Origin: Verpa conica | Lineage: Eukaryota; Ascomycota; Pezizomycetes; Pezizales; Morchellaceae | Assembly: GCA_033030425.1 (NCBI GenBank) | Contig: JAUFSD010000024.1 | Coordinates: 310,001 to 374,000 of the forward strand | Reading direction: 5' to 3' | Length of the DNA: 64,000 nucleotides | Shown: in pieces, positions 11,651 to 23,755 of the stretch | Position numbering within the stretch: the first letter of the stretch is position 1 | Layout: every line of letters starts with the position of its first letter | Notes under the pieces: generated by a model | Databases searched by the model: none | What the model was told of the DNA's origin: nothing | Seen by the model: the letters and a program-made list of their open reading frames with translations, nothing else | Made by a program: the position numbers and the translations under genes

Positions 11651-14600
11651 ATGGAAGTCGTAGGATTCGCAGCGAGCGTCATCGCGCTTATACAAGTTAC
11701 CGGCAAGGTATCCCAGGTTGTCTCTGGGTACATTGGGAAAGTCAAACGGGCATCAAATGATATCAATGAGCTTATGCGCGAGCTCACCTCTCTCAGAGAA
11801 GTTCTCACCGCCTTACAAGGTTGCGCTAATGGATGCGCTCCGCAATCGACTGTATTACAGAAACTCTGTGGCCCACTTCGGGAATGTACTCTTGAGCTGC
11901 AAACTCTTGAGCTGAAGCTGGAGTGCGAAATGCGCAAGACTCGGTTTCGCAAGTTCCTGGGCTTCCTAAAATGGCCCTTGAAAGACACAGAGACCTCACA
12001 GTTCATGGCACATATCGGGAGGCATAAAAGTACATTCATGCTTGCATTGGGTGCAGATAATTTGTGAGTTGGACCAGTGTTATCACCTCGTTGGCGGTAC
12101 TGACCCGGCCCTTAAATATAGCACCTTAGCGAAATCGATTGAGGGACGGGTCGAAGCTGTAGATCATTCCATTAAAGATCTCAAAGAACAAGTTCAGGTT
12201 GTTTCCGGAACCCAAAGCTCCCAGAAGCTTGAAGAGGGAATCACTCGCGCTAGTAAGTAGCATCATTTCTGTTTTTGTCTAACCTTGTAATCTCTTTATA
12301 CATGGTTTGTTGCTTTAGGAGTCTTTGTAGAAGAAAATCGGAGTGGTTATTCTTCCCCCAGACTCACTCTCCCTAGGGCTTCTACTAGGGTCAAATATAA
12401 TTGTTCCCGGGAAGCCGGTAAACAAGCGCTTTCATTAGCGTTACACCATGAAAAGCTCTTTTACACTATTTAATTGGGTCCCTTAAACAAATCGAGTCGA
12501 AATAAAACTACTCTCAATGTCTACAAGAGAATTTACAAGGCTAACTAACTCTTACTAGAGAAAAAACGCACAGAAGTCCTCAATTGGCTGTACCCCGAAG
12601 AGTTCGATACAAAACACACCGATATTAGTAATAGGAGACAGAAGGATACCGGGAAATGGCTTCTAGAGTCTACAAAATTTCAGGATTTGGTCAATGGAAC
12701 GCATGCTTCTAGATTACTCTGGGGCTATGGAATTCGTAAGTTGAATCTGAGTAAAATATGTTTCACTAGAGGTTTCCGTAAATACTGATCAAATATTAAT
12801 AGCTGGCGCCGGTAAAACGTTTCTGAGGTATTATAGACTCTACTTACGAGCAGTAGCGAGCCTCAGGTTACGTAGACTAAATTAATGGTGTTACCTACAG
12901 CTCCGGTGTGATTGATCACTTCGGGGACCAGACACAGACTTCCGGCTGTGGTGTGGCATATTTCTACTTCGATTATAAAGAGAAGGATAAGCAGACACCA
13001 GTTCAGGTTCTCGCGAGCTTGGTTAAGCAACTTGCTTGCCAAATCCCAGAGCTGCCCCCACAAATCGAGACACTTTACGATAGGTTGGGGAAAAGACTTA
13101 AGCTAGAGGAGCTTTTTATTGCCCTTATATCACTGTTCAAGGTGTTTAGCAGAGTTTTCATTATCTTTGATGCTTTAGATGAATGCGACCGGAAGAACCA
13201 GCGCAAAGAACTCCTCCCCTTGTTCCACCGCATGGGAGAGGGTGGTGCCAGTCTCTTTATAACAAGCCGTTATTATCCTGAAGACATACAGGAGTCTTTC
13301 CGCGATGTACCTAAAATCGAGCTTTCGGCTACCGGGCAAGATATCAGGAGTTATATCTTACAGAAGCTTGAGGAGAGTCCACGAGCGAAGCGTTTAGTCC
13401 AGCAAGGGGGATGCAAAGAGAGGATAATTACTGAACTCATTGAATGCGCCAAGGGAATGTAAGTAGCATAACTGCCATACCACTAATCTTCCATCTAACT
13501 CAAGTCTTATTTTAGGTTTCTACTTGTTCGTTTCCATATTGAGCACCTCTGTCAACAAACTACGGCCAACCAGATACTTTCGGCACTTGAAACACTCAAA
13601 AACTCGACTACCGAAGAACATCCTCTAGATCCTACATATGATCGTGTTCTAGAGAGCATCCGTCAGCAACCAAAGGCTTGTACAGAGCTTGCAATAAGCA
13701 TCCTCTCCTGGCTCGTTAAGGCGCAGAGGGCACTTACGGTCCAAGAGATACAAATAGCGGTATCCATAGACCCCAAGCGGTATAGGCTCGGCGAACGGGA
13801 CTTACCCGACAAAGCAACACTACTTGAGGTCTGCGCTAGTCTAGTTACCATCGATGGGAACGACACTGTTCGCTTAGCACACCTCACGGTTCAAGAATAC
13901 CTGCTGAGAAGCACTGTAATCCCTCAGGAAGCAGACTACAAGATCGCTGCGGCTTGTATGACATATTTCTCATTTGAAGAATTTGCTGAGCCCTGCACAA
14001 CTCCAGAGTCTTTAAATACTCGACTTAAGTCTTACACTCTCTTGGATTATGCTGCTCGCCATATGATATATCATCTAGAGCGTTGCGATGAGACAATGTC
14101 GATGGATCTTATTCTTGAGTTTCTTACACATCAGAGTAAGATTGGTGCCTGGGTGCTAGCCAGCATACGTTTAAAGATCCTTACGGATATTCCACCCTCC
14201 TATTTCACATCTTTAGCGGAAGACCGTATCCCGCTACACATAGCATCATACATAGGGAATCAGCTAGTAGTGCAGCGGCTACTAGACGAGGGGACCGATG
14301 TCTTGGCTTTGGACGGACATGGACGGACAGCAGTGCAATGGGCAGCGTTATCAGGACAAGAGGTAATTCTCAAGTTATTGGTCGAGCGCGGGGCCAATAC
14401 GTCCCATAAAGATAACAGCGGTTGGACAGCTTTGCATTGCGCTGCAGAGGGGGGGTACGAGACAGTAGTACGACTACTAATTAGCGAAATGGGAGCTGAT
14501 GCCTCGATTCAGTGTAATATTGGAAGTACACCACTTACTATCGCAGCGCTGAATGGGCATGAGGCAGTGGCCAAGATCCTTCTCGAGAACGGCGCCGATA

Positions 14601-15694
14601 CTTCTTCTATGGACAACTATGGATACACACCACTACACCGGGCAGCACAGGAAGGGCATGAGGCAGTGGCCAAGCTCCTTCTCGAGAACGGCGCCGATAC
14701 TTCTCCTATAGACAAGAATGGATACACACCACTACACTGGGCAGCACAGTTTGGGCATGAGGCGGTGGCCAAGCTCCTTCTCGAGAACGGCGCCGATACT
14801 TCTCCTATGGACAACTATGGATACACACCACTACACTGGGCAGCACAGCAAGGGCATGAGGCGGTGGCCAAGCTCCTTCTCGAGAACGGCGCTGATACCT
14901 CTCCTATAGACAAGGATAGATGCACACCACTACACCGGGCAGCACATCTTGGGCATGAGGCGGTGGCCAAGCTCCTTCTCGAGAACGGCGCCGATACTTC
15001 TCCTATGAGCAAGAATGGATACACACCACTACACCGGGCAGCACATCTTGGGCATGAGGCGGTGGCCAAGCTCCTTCTCGAGAACGGCGCCGATACTTCT
15101 CCTATGAGCAAGAATGGATACACACCACTACACCGGGCAGCACAGCAAGGGCATGAGGCGGTGGCCAAGCTCCTTCTCGAGAACGGCGCTGATACCTCTC
15201 CTATAGACAAGGATAGATGCACACCACTACACCGAGCAGCACAGCAAGGGCATGAGGCAGTGGCCAAGCTCCTTCTCGAGAACGGCGCCGATACTTCTCC
15301 TATGAGCAAGAATGGATACACACCACTACACCGGGCAGCACGGTTTGGGCATGAGGCAGTGGCAAAGCTCCTTCTCGAGAACGGCGCCGATACTTCCCCT
15401 ACAAATAATGGAGGATATACTCCGCTGCACATGACAGCAGAGTTTGGGCATAAGGTGGTGGCCAAGCTCCTTCTTGAGAACGGTGCCAATAATTCTGCTA
15501 CGGATGAAGACGGAGATACACCACTGCATTGGGCAGCACATTTTGGGCGTGAGGAAGTAGCCAAGCTCTTGCTCGAGGATGGTGTCGATACTTCTATTAC
15601 CAATAATGATGGAGAAACACCATTACGAATGGCGGAAACTAGGAGTCACGAAGCGGTAGCTAAGCTCTTACGTGAGCACGGCGTTGATGCTTAA
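11651..15694 (+). CDS. NLR2: intact STAND NTPase (fungal N-terminal domain, NACHT, ankyrin repeats), 1160 aa
   Basis: This is a paralogue of NLR1 and NLR3 and the only intact member. Exons: 11651-12063, 12122-12252, 12559-12735, 12803-12827 (25 nt), 12901-13458 and 13516-15694. The lengths sum to 3483 nt, a multiple of three, with every junction GT-AG. Residues 1-about 180 are the helical N-terminal domain (MEVVGFAASVIALIQVTG). The NACHT domain follows, with P-loop IPGAGKTFL near residues 240-248 created by splicing the 25-nt exon, Walker B VFIIFDALDEC near 334-344 and sensor ASLFITSR. The region ELAISILSWLVKAQRALTVQ resembles a winged helix. Ankyrin repeats run from about residue 670 to the end. 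Nine central units (14555-15445) are nearly identical at DNA level, which implies recent duplication or gene conversion. The second intron (306 nt) is much longer than its 54-64 nt equivalents in the paralogues. The likely role is non-self recognition or heterokaryon incompatibility; the ligand is unknown. Confidence 0.9.
14555..15445 (+). repeat. Homogenised 99-bp ankyrin-coding tandem array (9 units)
   Basis: Units beginning GGGCATGAGGC recur exactly every 99 bp at 14555, 14654, 14753, 14852, 14951, 15050, 15149, 15248 and 15347. More diverged units follow at 15446 and 15545. Each encodes one 33-residue ankyrin repeat (GHEAVAKLLLENGADTSP...). Differences concentrate in the residues after ADTSP and around the HRAAQ/HWAAQ/HRAAH positions, that is, the beta-hairpin and helix-1 surface where ankyrin repeats contact ligands. 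Confidence 0.95.
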
Positions 15695-16520
15695 GGTGGG
15701 GGGAGAAAGGACAATGGTATAAAATAGGTACTCGAGGATAATCTGTAGCCTGTGGAAGGGGCCTAGGGTATTAGTTGGGTTTGAGCGGAGATATTCCCTT
15801 TTAGCGGCGAAGTACGCCGTTGTGGTATAGTTTATTCGGCGGTATCTATGTTAACCGATAACCTGGGTCGAAGTTGTGTAAATTGGTAGGGAGTTATGTA
15901 TTTCGAGCGAGGTTATTCTGATGGTTCTCTGGTGTTTCGAGCATTTATGGTCGGATTTTATTTTTCTCCTTTTTTGGCAGGGCATTTTCGTATTTGGTTC
16001 TCATTTTGTTTTTATCTCATTTTTGTGCGGGGAGTCTGAGGGGGAGGTTTTCTTTAAATGAATTTTCTGATATGGGGGGTTCCTTCAATTTAGACAACTC
16101 TACAAAGATCAGTAATTCAACCGCGACGCCTTTAGTATTAATTTCTCAAGGAGGTTCCTCATCTGGTCTATAGGACGGGGTGAAATAACCTATTACTAAC
16201 AGACCATTCATGAATAAAATCCGCGAGTGGGAAAAGCAAATTAATTTATAGTAGGAAACTAAGAGGGCTCTGGGATTAATATATTTAGTTGAATATATCA
16301 TTTGCGCTAGCCGAATCTGTGCTGATTAACTACATGTATATATACTCATAAACTATCACTCGCAGAAACCCAAGAAGTAAGACCTATATGACCTTATGAT
16401 ATAAACGAAATAGATAAAGACAAAAATAGTGATAAGCAAAAATTCCAACCAAGACATAAGCAGTGACCCCGCTAGTCGCCAATCCAAGACACCAACTCAA
16501 ACACCACCTGTCCAATAAGT
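15695..16520. other. Intergenic between convergent NLR2 and AA12 genes
   Basis: This stretch should contain the 3' UTRs of two converging genes. It is T-rich on the NLR2 side and A-rich on the AA12 side. No gene is recognised. Confidence 0.5.
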
Positions 16521-18034
16521 CTACCACAAACACCCACCCGATACAATCCCAACAACTACAAGAGACCACAAATTCACACGGGCTCTCCCCGCCCTACCCT
16601 CTACCACTGGCTCTGCAGTCCCTGTGTCCCCCCCACCACTACCACCCCCTCCTGTACCAGTCTCATTTCCGTTATCTTCTGGCACTGGCGGTGGCGTAAG
16701 CACCCACACCTCCCCTCCCTGATCACCACTCCACCACACCCTCCCCTTTGCATCAAAAGCCAGTCCCACCGGCCTCGTGCACCCCTTCGGGCATACCGCC
16801 AAGTTCGGGCTCCAAACCACGTCCACTACAGCATTCATAGAATCCTCTGCTGCTTCGGGCTGACCGTCAGATGTAAAAGGTATGTAAGAGACTTTATACC
16901 CCGCCGGTGACTTTCGCTCTGCGGAGCCGTGGAATGTAACCCATGCGGAGGAGTCTCGGGGGTTGAACTTTATGTCGAGAGGTGCGATGTGGGAATCAAA
17001 AGAGATGCGGGGGGCGCGGGTTGCATTGCACGTATCACCGGGAGAGAGAGGGAAAGGGGTGCCGGTTTTTAGGTTGGGATAAGGGATGATTGTAGAGTTC
17101 CAGGTGGTGAGGCAGGTTGGGTATCCTATTGGACTGATTAGCTGGGTTAGGGGTGATAAAGAGGGTACTTACCATAGTTTGGTCCCTGATAGTTCGCTTG
17201 GGTTAGGGTTTCGTTGAGGTATCCGTGCCAGTTCATTTCCTCTGCTGGGTTTTCCTGGTGGATGTCGACGCCCTCTATGATGATAATGTTTGCAGAGTTT
17301 TCGACAGACCATATGCCACCTTGTGGGTCTTCGCCTACGCCAACACTGTTGCGTAAGCCCCAGCCAAGAAGAATGCCGTCGGTGTTGAAATTGTAGGATG
17401 TGTTGCTGGGGAGTGCAGATATGTTGAATGCCTTGATCTGGGATCGGCCGGTGGTGATGTCCGCCGTGCCAGGGTCAATATCCCCATCAGAGCCGCGAGA
17501 GATGATGAGAAAGTCTGGGTATGAGGGCGATGACATGAGCGTGCGCGTTATGTGCCCGCCCGAGGACATTCCAGTGACAACAGCCCGGCGGGAGGAGGTC
17601 GTTAGAGTTGAAGAATTATAGGACCAGGCGTAGGCTGCTTCTGAGGAAGATGCATATCTGAGTCGGACCCAGTTGTCAGTGATAGTGAGACTAAAGGTTT
17701 GAGTTGGGGGTGCGCATTACATTGTTTCCCCATCCTTAGAAATACTTAGGCCATGATACAGGTCCAAATTCTCATTCTCAGCAACAACTTTCTTTTCCTT
17801 TACAGAGACGCATCCGTTGTTTTCTTCGAGTACCAGGGCGATTATCCCTAACCTGTCTCCGGAGACGAGAAGGTTCCCGGCAGAGTCGAATACGATATGG
17901 CGTGGGATACGGAGATCATTGGCCACAAGCTGAAGGGTGTATCCATCCGCGACAAAGGGCTTTGCATAGGAGGTTACAAGGGGGCATTGTGCGTGAACCA
18001 AGAGTGGGAAGAGGGCAAGAAAGAGAAGAGCCAT
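16521..18034 (-). CDS. AA12-type PQQ-dependent sugar dehydrogenase, secreted and GPI-anchored (467 aa)
   Basis: The protein resembles fungal pyrroloquinoline-quinone-dependent pyranose/sorbosone dehydrogenases (CAZy AA12). These oxidise sugars outside the cell and can pass electrons to oxidative cellulose-degrading enzymes (family knowledge). Exons: 18034-17721, 17657-17173 and 17125-16521, totalling 1404 nt. The chosen start at 18034 puts MALLFLALFPLLVHA first, a clean signal peptide; the ATG at 18118 would add 28 residues before it. Typical beta-propeller segments are RIPRHIVFDSAGNLLVSGD, LGWGLRNSVGVGEDPQGGIW, EEMNWHGYLN and RPVGLAFDAKGRVWWSGD. After the propeller comes a Gly/Thr/Ser-rich spacer and a hydrophobic end (LWSLVVVGIVSGGCLW), the pattern of a GPI-anchor signal. 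There is no haem or cellulose-binding domain, so this is the single-domain form. Confidence 0.85.
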
Positions 18035-20325
18035 TTCGAAGTAGAGAGTATCTGTGAAGAGCCCCCATCGAGGAGGTTCAGCTGAAGTTGTCTGGGCGTG
18101 GGGGTTGTTCGACGTCATTGGAGCAGAGCGTCTGTGTGTGTAACGTGAGCCCTTGACGAGTGATGGTTCATGGATCTGCTTGAACTACATAGAAGACTCT
18201 CGTAACCGTCGTCTGTCTCCACCCTTAACATCTCCCTACATACCCTCCCCATGTTTGTACTACTAGATGATTACCGTCAACATTCATCTCAGCAGAACCA
18301 CAAGAGTATCTGGCTATCTGTCATTCTCTTATTTGGAACATCCTTAACATAAGCAACCTATTGAAGTTAACGCCAGTCATTACGCTCAATCAGAATATGG
18401 ACAGTACCCAGGACTCTGCTCTAACCACGCAGGTATGGAGTAATTGCATACCCCGAACATTTAAACAAACATCAAACACTTATATCCACCCTAATTATTA
18501 TGCCCCTCATTAGAGAAATACGTTTGTATGTAGACCCAAAGCTCGAACCTTTCTAAAGTCGAGACAATATAGTACTAACATATCTCGATACTTACGTCTA
18601 GGTTTTAAAGACCTATTAATGACAAAACGGACTTGTGAATAGAGAACGCCGTTACTAGTGGCCGGCTTTTATTCTGCCCCTGGCTTCTTCCTCCGCTGCT
18701 ATAAACTACAATTCTAAGTTATAGTACTCTCGCCAATAACATCTTCGAAGGCGAAGTACTTCTGGAAACTTCTCGCTTATAGGAATATCCAGGAAATGCT
18801 ACGCCATATATTAAAATTTTGAGTAGTAAATTTTATCAAACAAAAAATGCCTCCCCAGCATTCACTGCTGTGCCTCGCGCTCAAAGTTTACAGAATACCA
18901 AAAGACAATAGGGGGAAAGTACTCGATGCCGATTTTGTACTATATCTTACTTTCAAACCAAAGAGATGTCTGAATCCTATAACGAAAACCTTTTTAATAT
19001 GTCAACCAGTGCCACCTATCTACATCTTTGTAATCAGTCCACGGCGTATTGCTATATCCTATACAACCACATTCTACCGGCAACTATACTAGAACACGAA
19101 AAAAAGAGAACCAATCGTCCGTTAAACGGGTACTGAATACAACTCTCAAAACCCCTGGATACATTATTACCTATAAGGGTTATATTAGTCGTGTGGCGAT
19201 AATGGTGGCCATTTGAGTCGCCTGTTATTCCCATATCATATCTTAGACATTCCTACGTCACATTCATCAAGAGATATTTTTTCTTAGACTCAGTATCCTC
19301 TAAAGGGCCAATGTTGGTTATACGCGGTATCCAAAGTAAAGAATAGGCCACTTCTACGGTGCCTATAAATATATTAGGTTTGTATTCCAGCTTTATATAT
19401 AGTCCAGTGAACTAATTTATAGTTGGCAACCCGCAGTGTCTAAAAGTATTAAATGGCAGTCATCTAGAGATTACAATACAGGACGAATTTCAAAGGGCTT
19501 CGATTACAATGTCTTGCCGACATTTGTGAATAGTAGCAAACTATTATAGATGAGCATAATATACGAGGATAACGTAAATTCCCCAGCATTTATTTCTCCT
19601 GACTAAAAATCTAGCTGACTCATCAGAAAGACTGTCCTCCATACACTGCTACAGCTATAAGTCCTTCATACGGGAAGGCAATATGTGTGGAGACCCATGT
19701 GGGATAAGTATATATGACTGCAGAAGAAATATGTAAGCTTTCTCTCTATATATACAAAGCAAGTCCAAATAACTCAAAAGTGTCTACCCGTAAAACCTTA
19801 AGATAGTGTTGAATTAGGTGGTAATAAAGATGAGTAAGCTAGTAAGTGTGGAAGAGCTCGCGATTCAACTACGAAATTACAACTAAAGGTACCGTAAAAG
19901 GGATCCCTTTAGTATAACTACATGTAGCAGTAGAGGTCATTGTATGAGTAATTATGAGCTACCGTGAACCAAACTAGGGATATTGAGTATATTATGCATG
20001 TCTCATATCTGGTCTTAACTAAGGTGTACTTTCCTGGGCTATAGCTGGCTTTTTAAGATACTTCATTAGATTAAAACTTTCGGTAGATCAAACGAGCCAT
20101 TCACCCTTGTTAAGCGGGAGATCACAGTCGAACGCAAGGCGGTGGAGGGAAATGCTTATACAGCGAATTAATGATACTAGTAACAGAAAATACACAACCC
20201 AGGAAAAATAAATACAAGAAAGCATCTACACCAAAACTCCATACACGATATCAACCCTAACGCCGATCACCGGCCCATCACTCGACTATCAACAAGTATA
20301 GACAATAATAATGATAATAATAACA
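18035..20325. other. Intergenic, AT-rich, no gene recognised
   Basis: No supported coding region is seen. The first part upstream of 18034 should hold the AA12 promoter. One copy of the palindrome CTACATGTAG occurs at 19918-19927. Confidence 0.5.
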
Positions 20326-20910
20326 TCAAGACTTCAACTTCTCCCAGGAAGGGTCTTTAAACACTGCTTTTGCCGCCCTCGCCGGCTTCACCATAATCTC
20401 CACCGCTCTAATCGGCTTAGCCGATATCTTCACCGGCTCTGCAAACGCCACCACTCCAGTGACCGTCGAAGTAGTCCCTATAGTAGACCTCATAGGAGTC
20501 CCCACAGTAGTCCCCACCTCCGTCGCCACTTCTGACCCCACATCCCCGGTCTCCTCCGTCTCAACCCCCATACTCCTCCTCTCAACCCTAGCAGTAAGCG
20601 GCATATCCACCGTCGACGCAAACGACGCCTTCCTCGCAACAACCTGCGTTTGCGATTGTGTACGCACCCGTAGAAGACGCCGCCGCTTCAGCCATATGTA
20701 GACGAACATTGGAATAGCGAGTGCGAGCGACACTACTGCGACAAGAAGCACAATTGCGGTGGGGTTCTTCCATCCGGGGATTATGGCCGGGTTTTCTGTG
20801 GTCGTGGGAGTGACGGAGGAGACTGGGGTGCCTTGAGACCGTGAATGCAATGGGTACGAGAAACAGCTTTGGATGAGGAGGAAGAGAACCCCGTGGTGGA
20901 ATGTATACAT
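20326..20910 (-). CDS. Single-pass membrane protein of unknown function (194 aa)
   Basis: This is a single uninterrupted exon with a clear type I membrane layout. An N-terminal signal-like stretch (FHHGVLFLLIQSCFSYPLHS) precedes a short Ser/Thr/Pro-rich external segment. A transmembrane helix follows at about residues 49-73 (NPTAIVLLVAVVSLALAIPMF, shortened here: TAIVLLVAVVSLALAIP), then a basic stop-transfer cluster (WLKRRRLLRVR) and a cytoplasmic tail of about 115 residues rich in Thr, Val and Ala. The layout resembles fungal Mid2/WSC-like sensor proteins without their extracellular domain, but I see no diagnostic motif and assign no family. The upstream flank (20930-21230) is purine-rich with A runs, as expected for a fungal leader. 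Confidence 0.6.
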   Translation of the reverse strand: MYTFHHGVLFLLIQSCFSYPLHSRSQGTPVSSVTPTTTENPAIIPGWKNPTAIVLLVAVVSLALAIPMFVYIWLKRRRLLRVRTQSQTQVVARKASFASTVDMPLTARVERRSMGVETEETGDVGSEVATEVGTTVGTPMRSTIGTTSTVTGVVAFAEPVKISAKPIRAVEIMVKPARAAKAVFKDPSWEKLKS

Positions 20911-23755
20911 TGTTCTTAGGGTTTGAGCGGAGTGGAGTGGAGTGGAGTAGTGGTTGTGTTTTAACTTAATTGATGGTCGACGCCTGCGACAATTCCGAGA
21001 GGTAAAGAGAATGTGAGAAATAAAATACTCAATGAAGGTGAAATAAAGAAAAATAAAATAAAAAAAGAAATGATAATGAAAAGGACTCGAGTCGCTCGAT
21101 CAACGGGCGAGAAACAAAAAAAAAAAAAAAAGGAGAATACCCGCCAAAAAAAAAATTAAAAAAAAAAACTTTAAACAAAGAAAGGAAAGTGCTTTGAGGA
21201 AAGGAAGAGGAAGCTCTAAAGACAATATTTGTTCATGCCCGATCGCGACCCAGCTAGCTGGCTAGCTAGCAAAACTACTCACCATGAGAGGAACTCCAAA
21301 AAAAAAACAAAGAGTGCAAGGGGGGGTACGCAAAAAAGTTGGGCGCATAAAACTGGACCGCGTCATGACCCCCTTCTAGATATTTACGTATCATTCGGCA
21401 GAACAACAGAAGTTTACAGAGATCTCTAACACCACCTTCCGCTTCCCTTGGTGTTTTCGTTTCGTATTGACTTGATTGGGTTTAGCGAGGATGAGGTGTA
21501 ACTCAACGTTGCGCAGATACTGGATATAAACCTTCTAAGCGCCTGGCCCCGGGGGGGGGAGACCGTGGCCAAGAGGTCTGTCGGTGCAATAGCAGGTAGC
21601 AACCATGGAAAAGCTCATCAATCGCGAAGGTGGTCGGGAGTTCTTGCAGCGTCAATCTGTTAATCCTCCGAGGTATTTCCAAAATTATCAGAATGCCACC
21701 GTATCGTCGCCGAGGTCAGCACCTTATGTGCAGTAGTACATTGCAATTAGGAAACTACCTACTTACCATTGATCAGCCTCCACCGGAATTGAAAGTATAA
21801 GAGAGGTGGAGGGAAAGAGTAATCTGAAAATGGGAGCTTTTGCAGATCTCAATGGAATGTTTGTGCTTCGTGGAATGTTTGGGCTCCTGGATGTTTTGGT
21901 TCCCTGGGCGTTTTGACTCCTGAATGTTTTGGTTCCTGAATAAGGGGACCTGGTACACGTGACCTCAACCCTGTGGCGCTTGGTTCGCGAATTCATGTCA
22001 ACGGCTATATAATAACGGTGATTCTTAGATATTTCCGCTACGGAAACCCCTTGATGGAAATATTTCCAACTTAAAACACTATTTGAAGATGATTATCGGT
22101 GCTAAAGATATCTCTAGCTTTGAGACTATAGTAAGAATCTCCTGCGACCCCCCCGTTCAGGAAGAGGACTTAATTCGACTTTAGTACCACCTAACATAAG
22201 AGAAACTCCAGAGTATAGAAGTTATTATAAGATTATATGGCTTGGGAGCTATAGGAGGTTGTAATTTTATACAGGCGCGGTGGTACGAGCGAGCGCGCAA
22301 GAGGATGTTGGCCTTTGATGTTCCAACGTCAGCCCCTCTGTACCTGGTCTAGTGAGACAGATACCAAACTAGAGTTTCTTGTATCGCTACAAAACTTATG
22401 TACGTCCCTGCGCCAGCGGAGGGGATGGTACCAATTCACAGTTCATCACTCGAATGTCGCACTGCCACGGAGGGAGATCCCTTTTTGAACAACACGAAAT
22501 ATCATCCTAGTTAGCGGGCGCTAGACCTGTTTCTCTACCTTAAGCATAGGCATGTAGCAATGGTCAAAATTTAGAGATAACAGATGTTTATTATCAGTCG
22601 TAGATATAAATTGGTTGTAATTCTGAACCCTATTACGCAACCCTATCGGTAGGTCTCAAATGTAGCAAAGCCACAATGTACTCAGTTTCAACGACAGCCA
22701 TTGGGACCAATGAATAGTATAGAGTATCAATGCGACTAGATCTTTATATTGCATGGATTTAGAATATTTTATATAATTTCTAACCCTTTCATTTCTGGCT
22801 GCTATCATTTCACAATATAGGCAGCTAGTACAAGATTTATCAGCCCCTATCAATCCCGCACATCTGGTTCTACCTGCCTGGTCTATCTAGCCTAGTAGTA
22901 TACAAAAATCTGAATAGGGAGGATACTGACTACCTTTACGCTAGGCTAATGTTGGCTCTGGGTAAAACACGGCCCCTTTTTAGAGTTTTCAACGTTCACG
23001 ATCACTATGACCCCTGAAGACGGTACGTACCTGCCATTGCATCTACAGATCAACTTCATGTAGCCATTACCACAGAAAACTGTAAAGCCTCGAAAGCGGA
23101 GTTTAAGCCCCCCTGTCTTAGGCATATCTAGCGGGGAACGAGGGAAGGTATCGCGGGGGTGTTTTTCCTCTTACCAGAACACTTGAACCAGTAACTGGGG
23201 TTTTTGACAGCTCCATGTTTGGCTGGAGATGTGGAAATTAAGTTTGAGCCTAATACTTCTTCTGCATGGGCACCGCTGAATGGTTACTTTTTAGCGAGAG
23301 TCTTCGGTATCTCCTCTGATTTGATGGTGTTTACTTGAGCCGCTGAGCTACAGCGCGGAAGGATCCCGTGTAAGACATTGGTGTCCTTAGCGAGGGGTGG
23401 TGAGAAAAGTAAGCTCTAATAATCATGACCACTACAAATGCTTGTGTCCCGCCCGTAGCACAACCTGGAAGCCTCTTACGGCATTTGCCGATTGGTTAGT
23501 ACTAACCGGGATCCTTACAGCTCTTTTTAAGGTATACGATAGTTGACTTTTGGCGGTGGCTGATCTGGTGAATCATGGGATAGGAGAATGTCATGTTGGT
23601 ATGTACGGCTGCGGAAATAGACTCGGGCTACAAGGTCTCTAGGCACAAATATATATCTAAACCTCCCCCCTGAATGAGTTCTCTCTTCAATCCTTAGTGT
23701 CATTCATTTACAGCATAGTGCTCTCGCGCCCGTCAATCCTTTTATCTAATTCTAA
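20911..23755. other. Intergenic, no gene recognised
   Basis: Positions 20911-21230 are an A/purine-rich leader for the minus-strand membrane-protein gene. The rest has no supported open frame. A G run occurs near 21550. The last 100-200 bp must contain the unresolved first exon of the WSC gene. Confidence 0.45.

Noticed and set aside
14815..15603. 262-codon antisense open frame opposite the NLR2 ankyrin array
   Set aside because: It is a shadow of a 99-bp repeat (a multiple of three) with no stop in that frame; the Ser/Arg/Cys-rich product has no domain.
17658..17720. A 30-nt intron (17691-17720) in the AA12 gene
   Set aside because: Too short; the 63-nt alternative (17658-17720) restores the expected GETIYASSS junction.
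18035..18118. Upstream ATG of the AA12 gene at 18118
   Set aside because: It would place 28 polar residues before a good signal peptide; the ATG at 18034 is preferred.
23330..23370. tRNA-like string (minus strand TGTAGCTCAGCGG)
   Set aside because: Resembles an A-box, but no B-box (GGTTCGA-type) or acceptor stem lies at the right distance.
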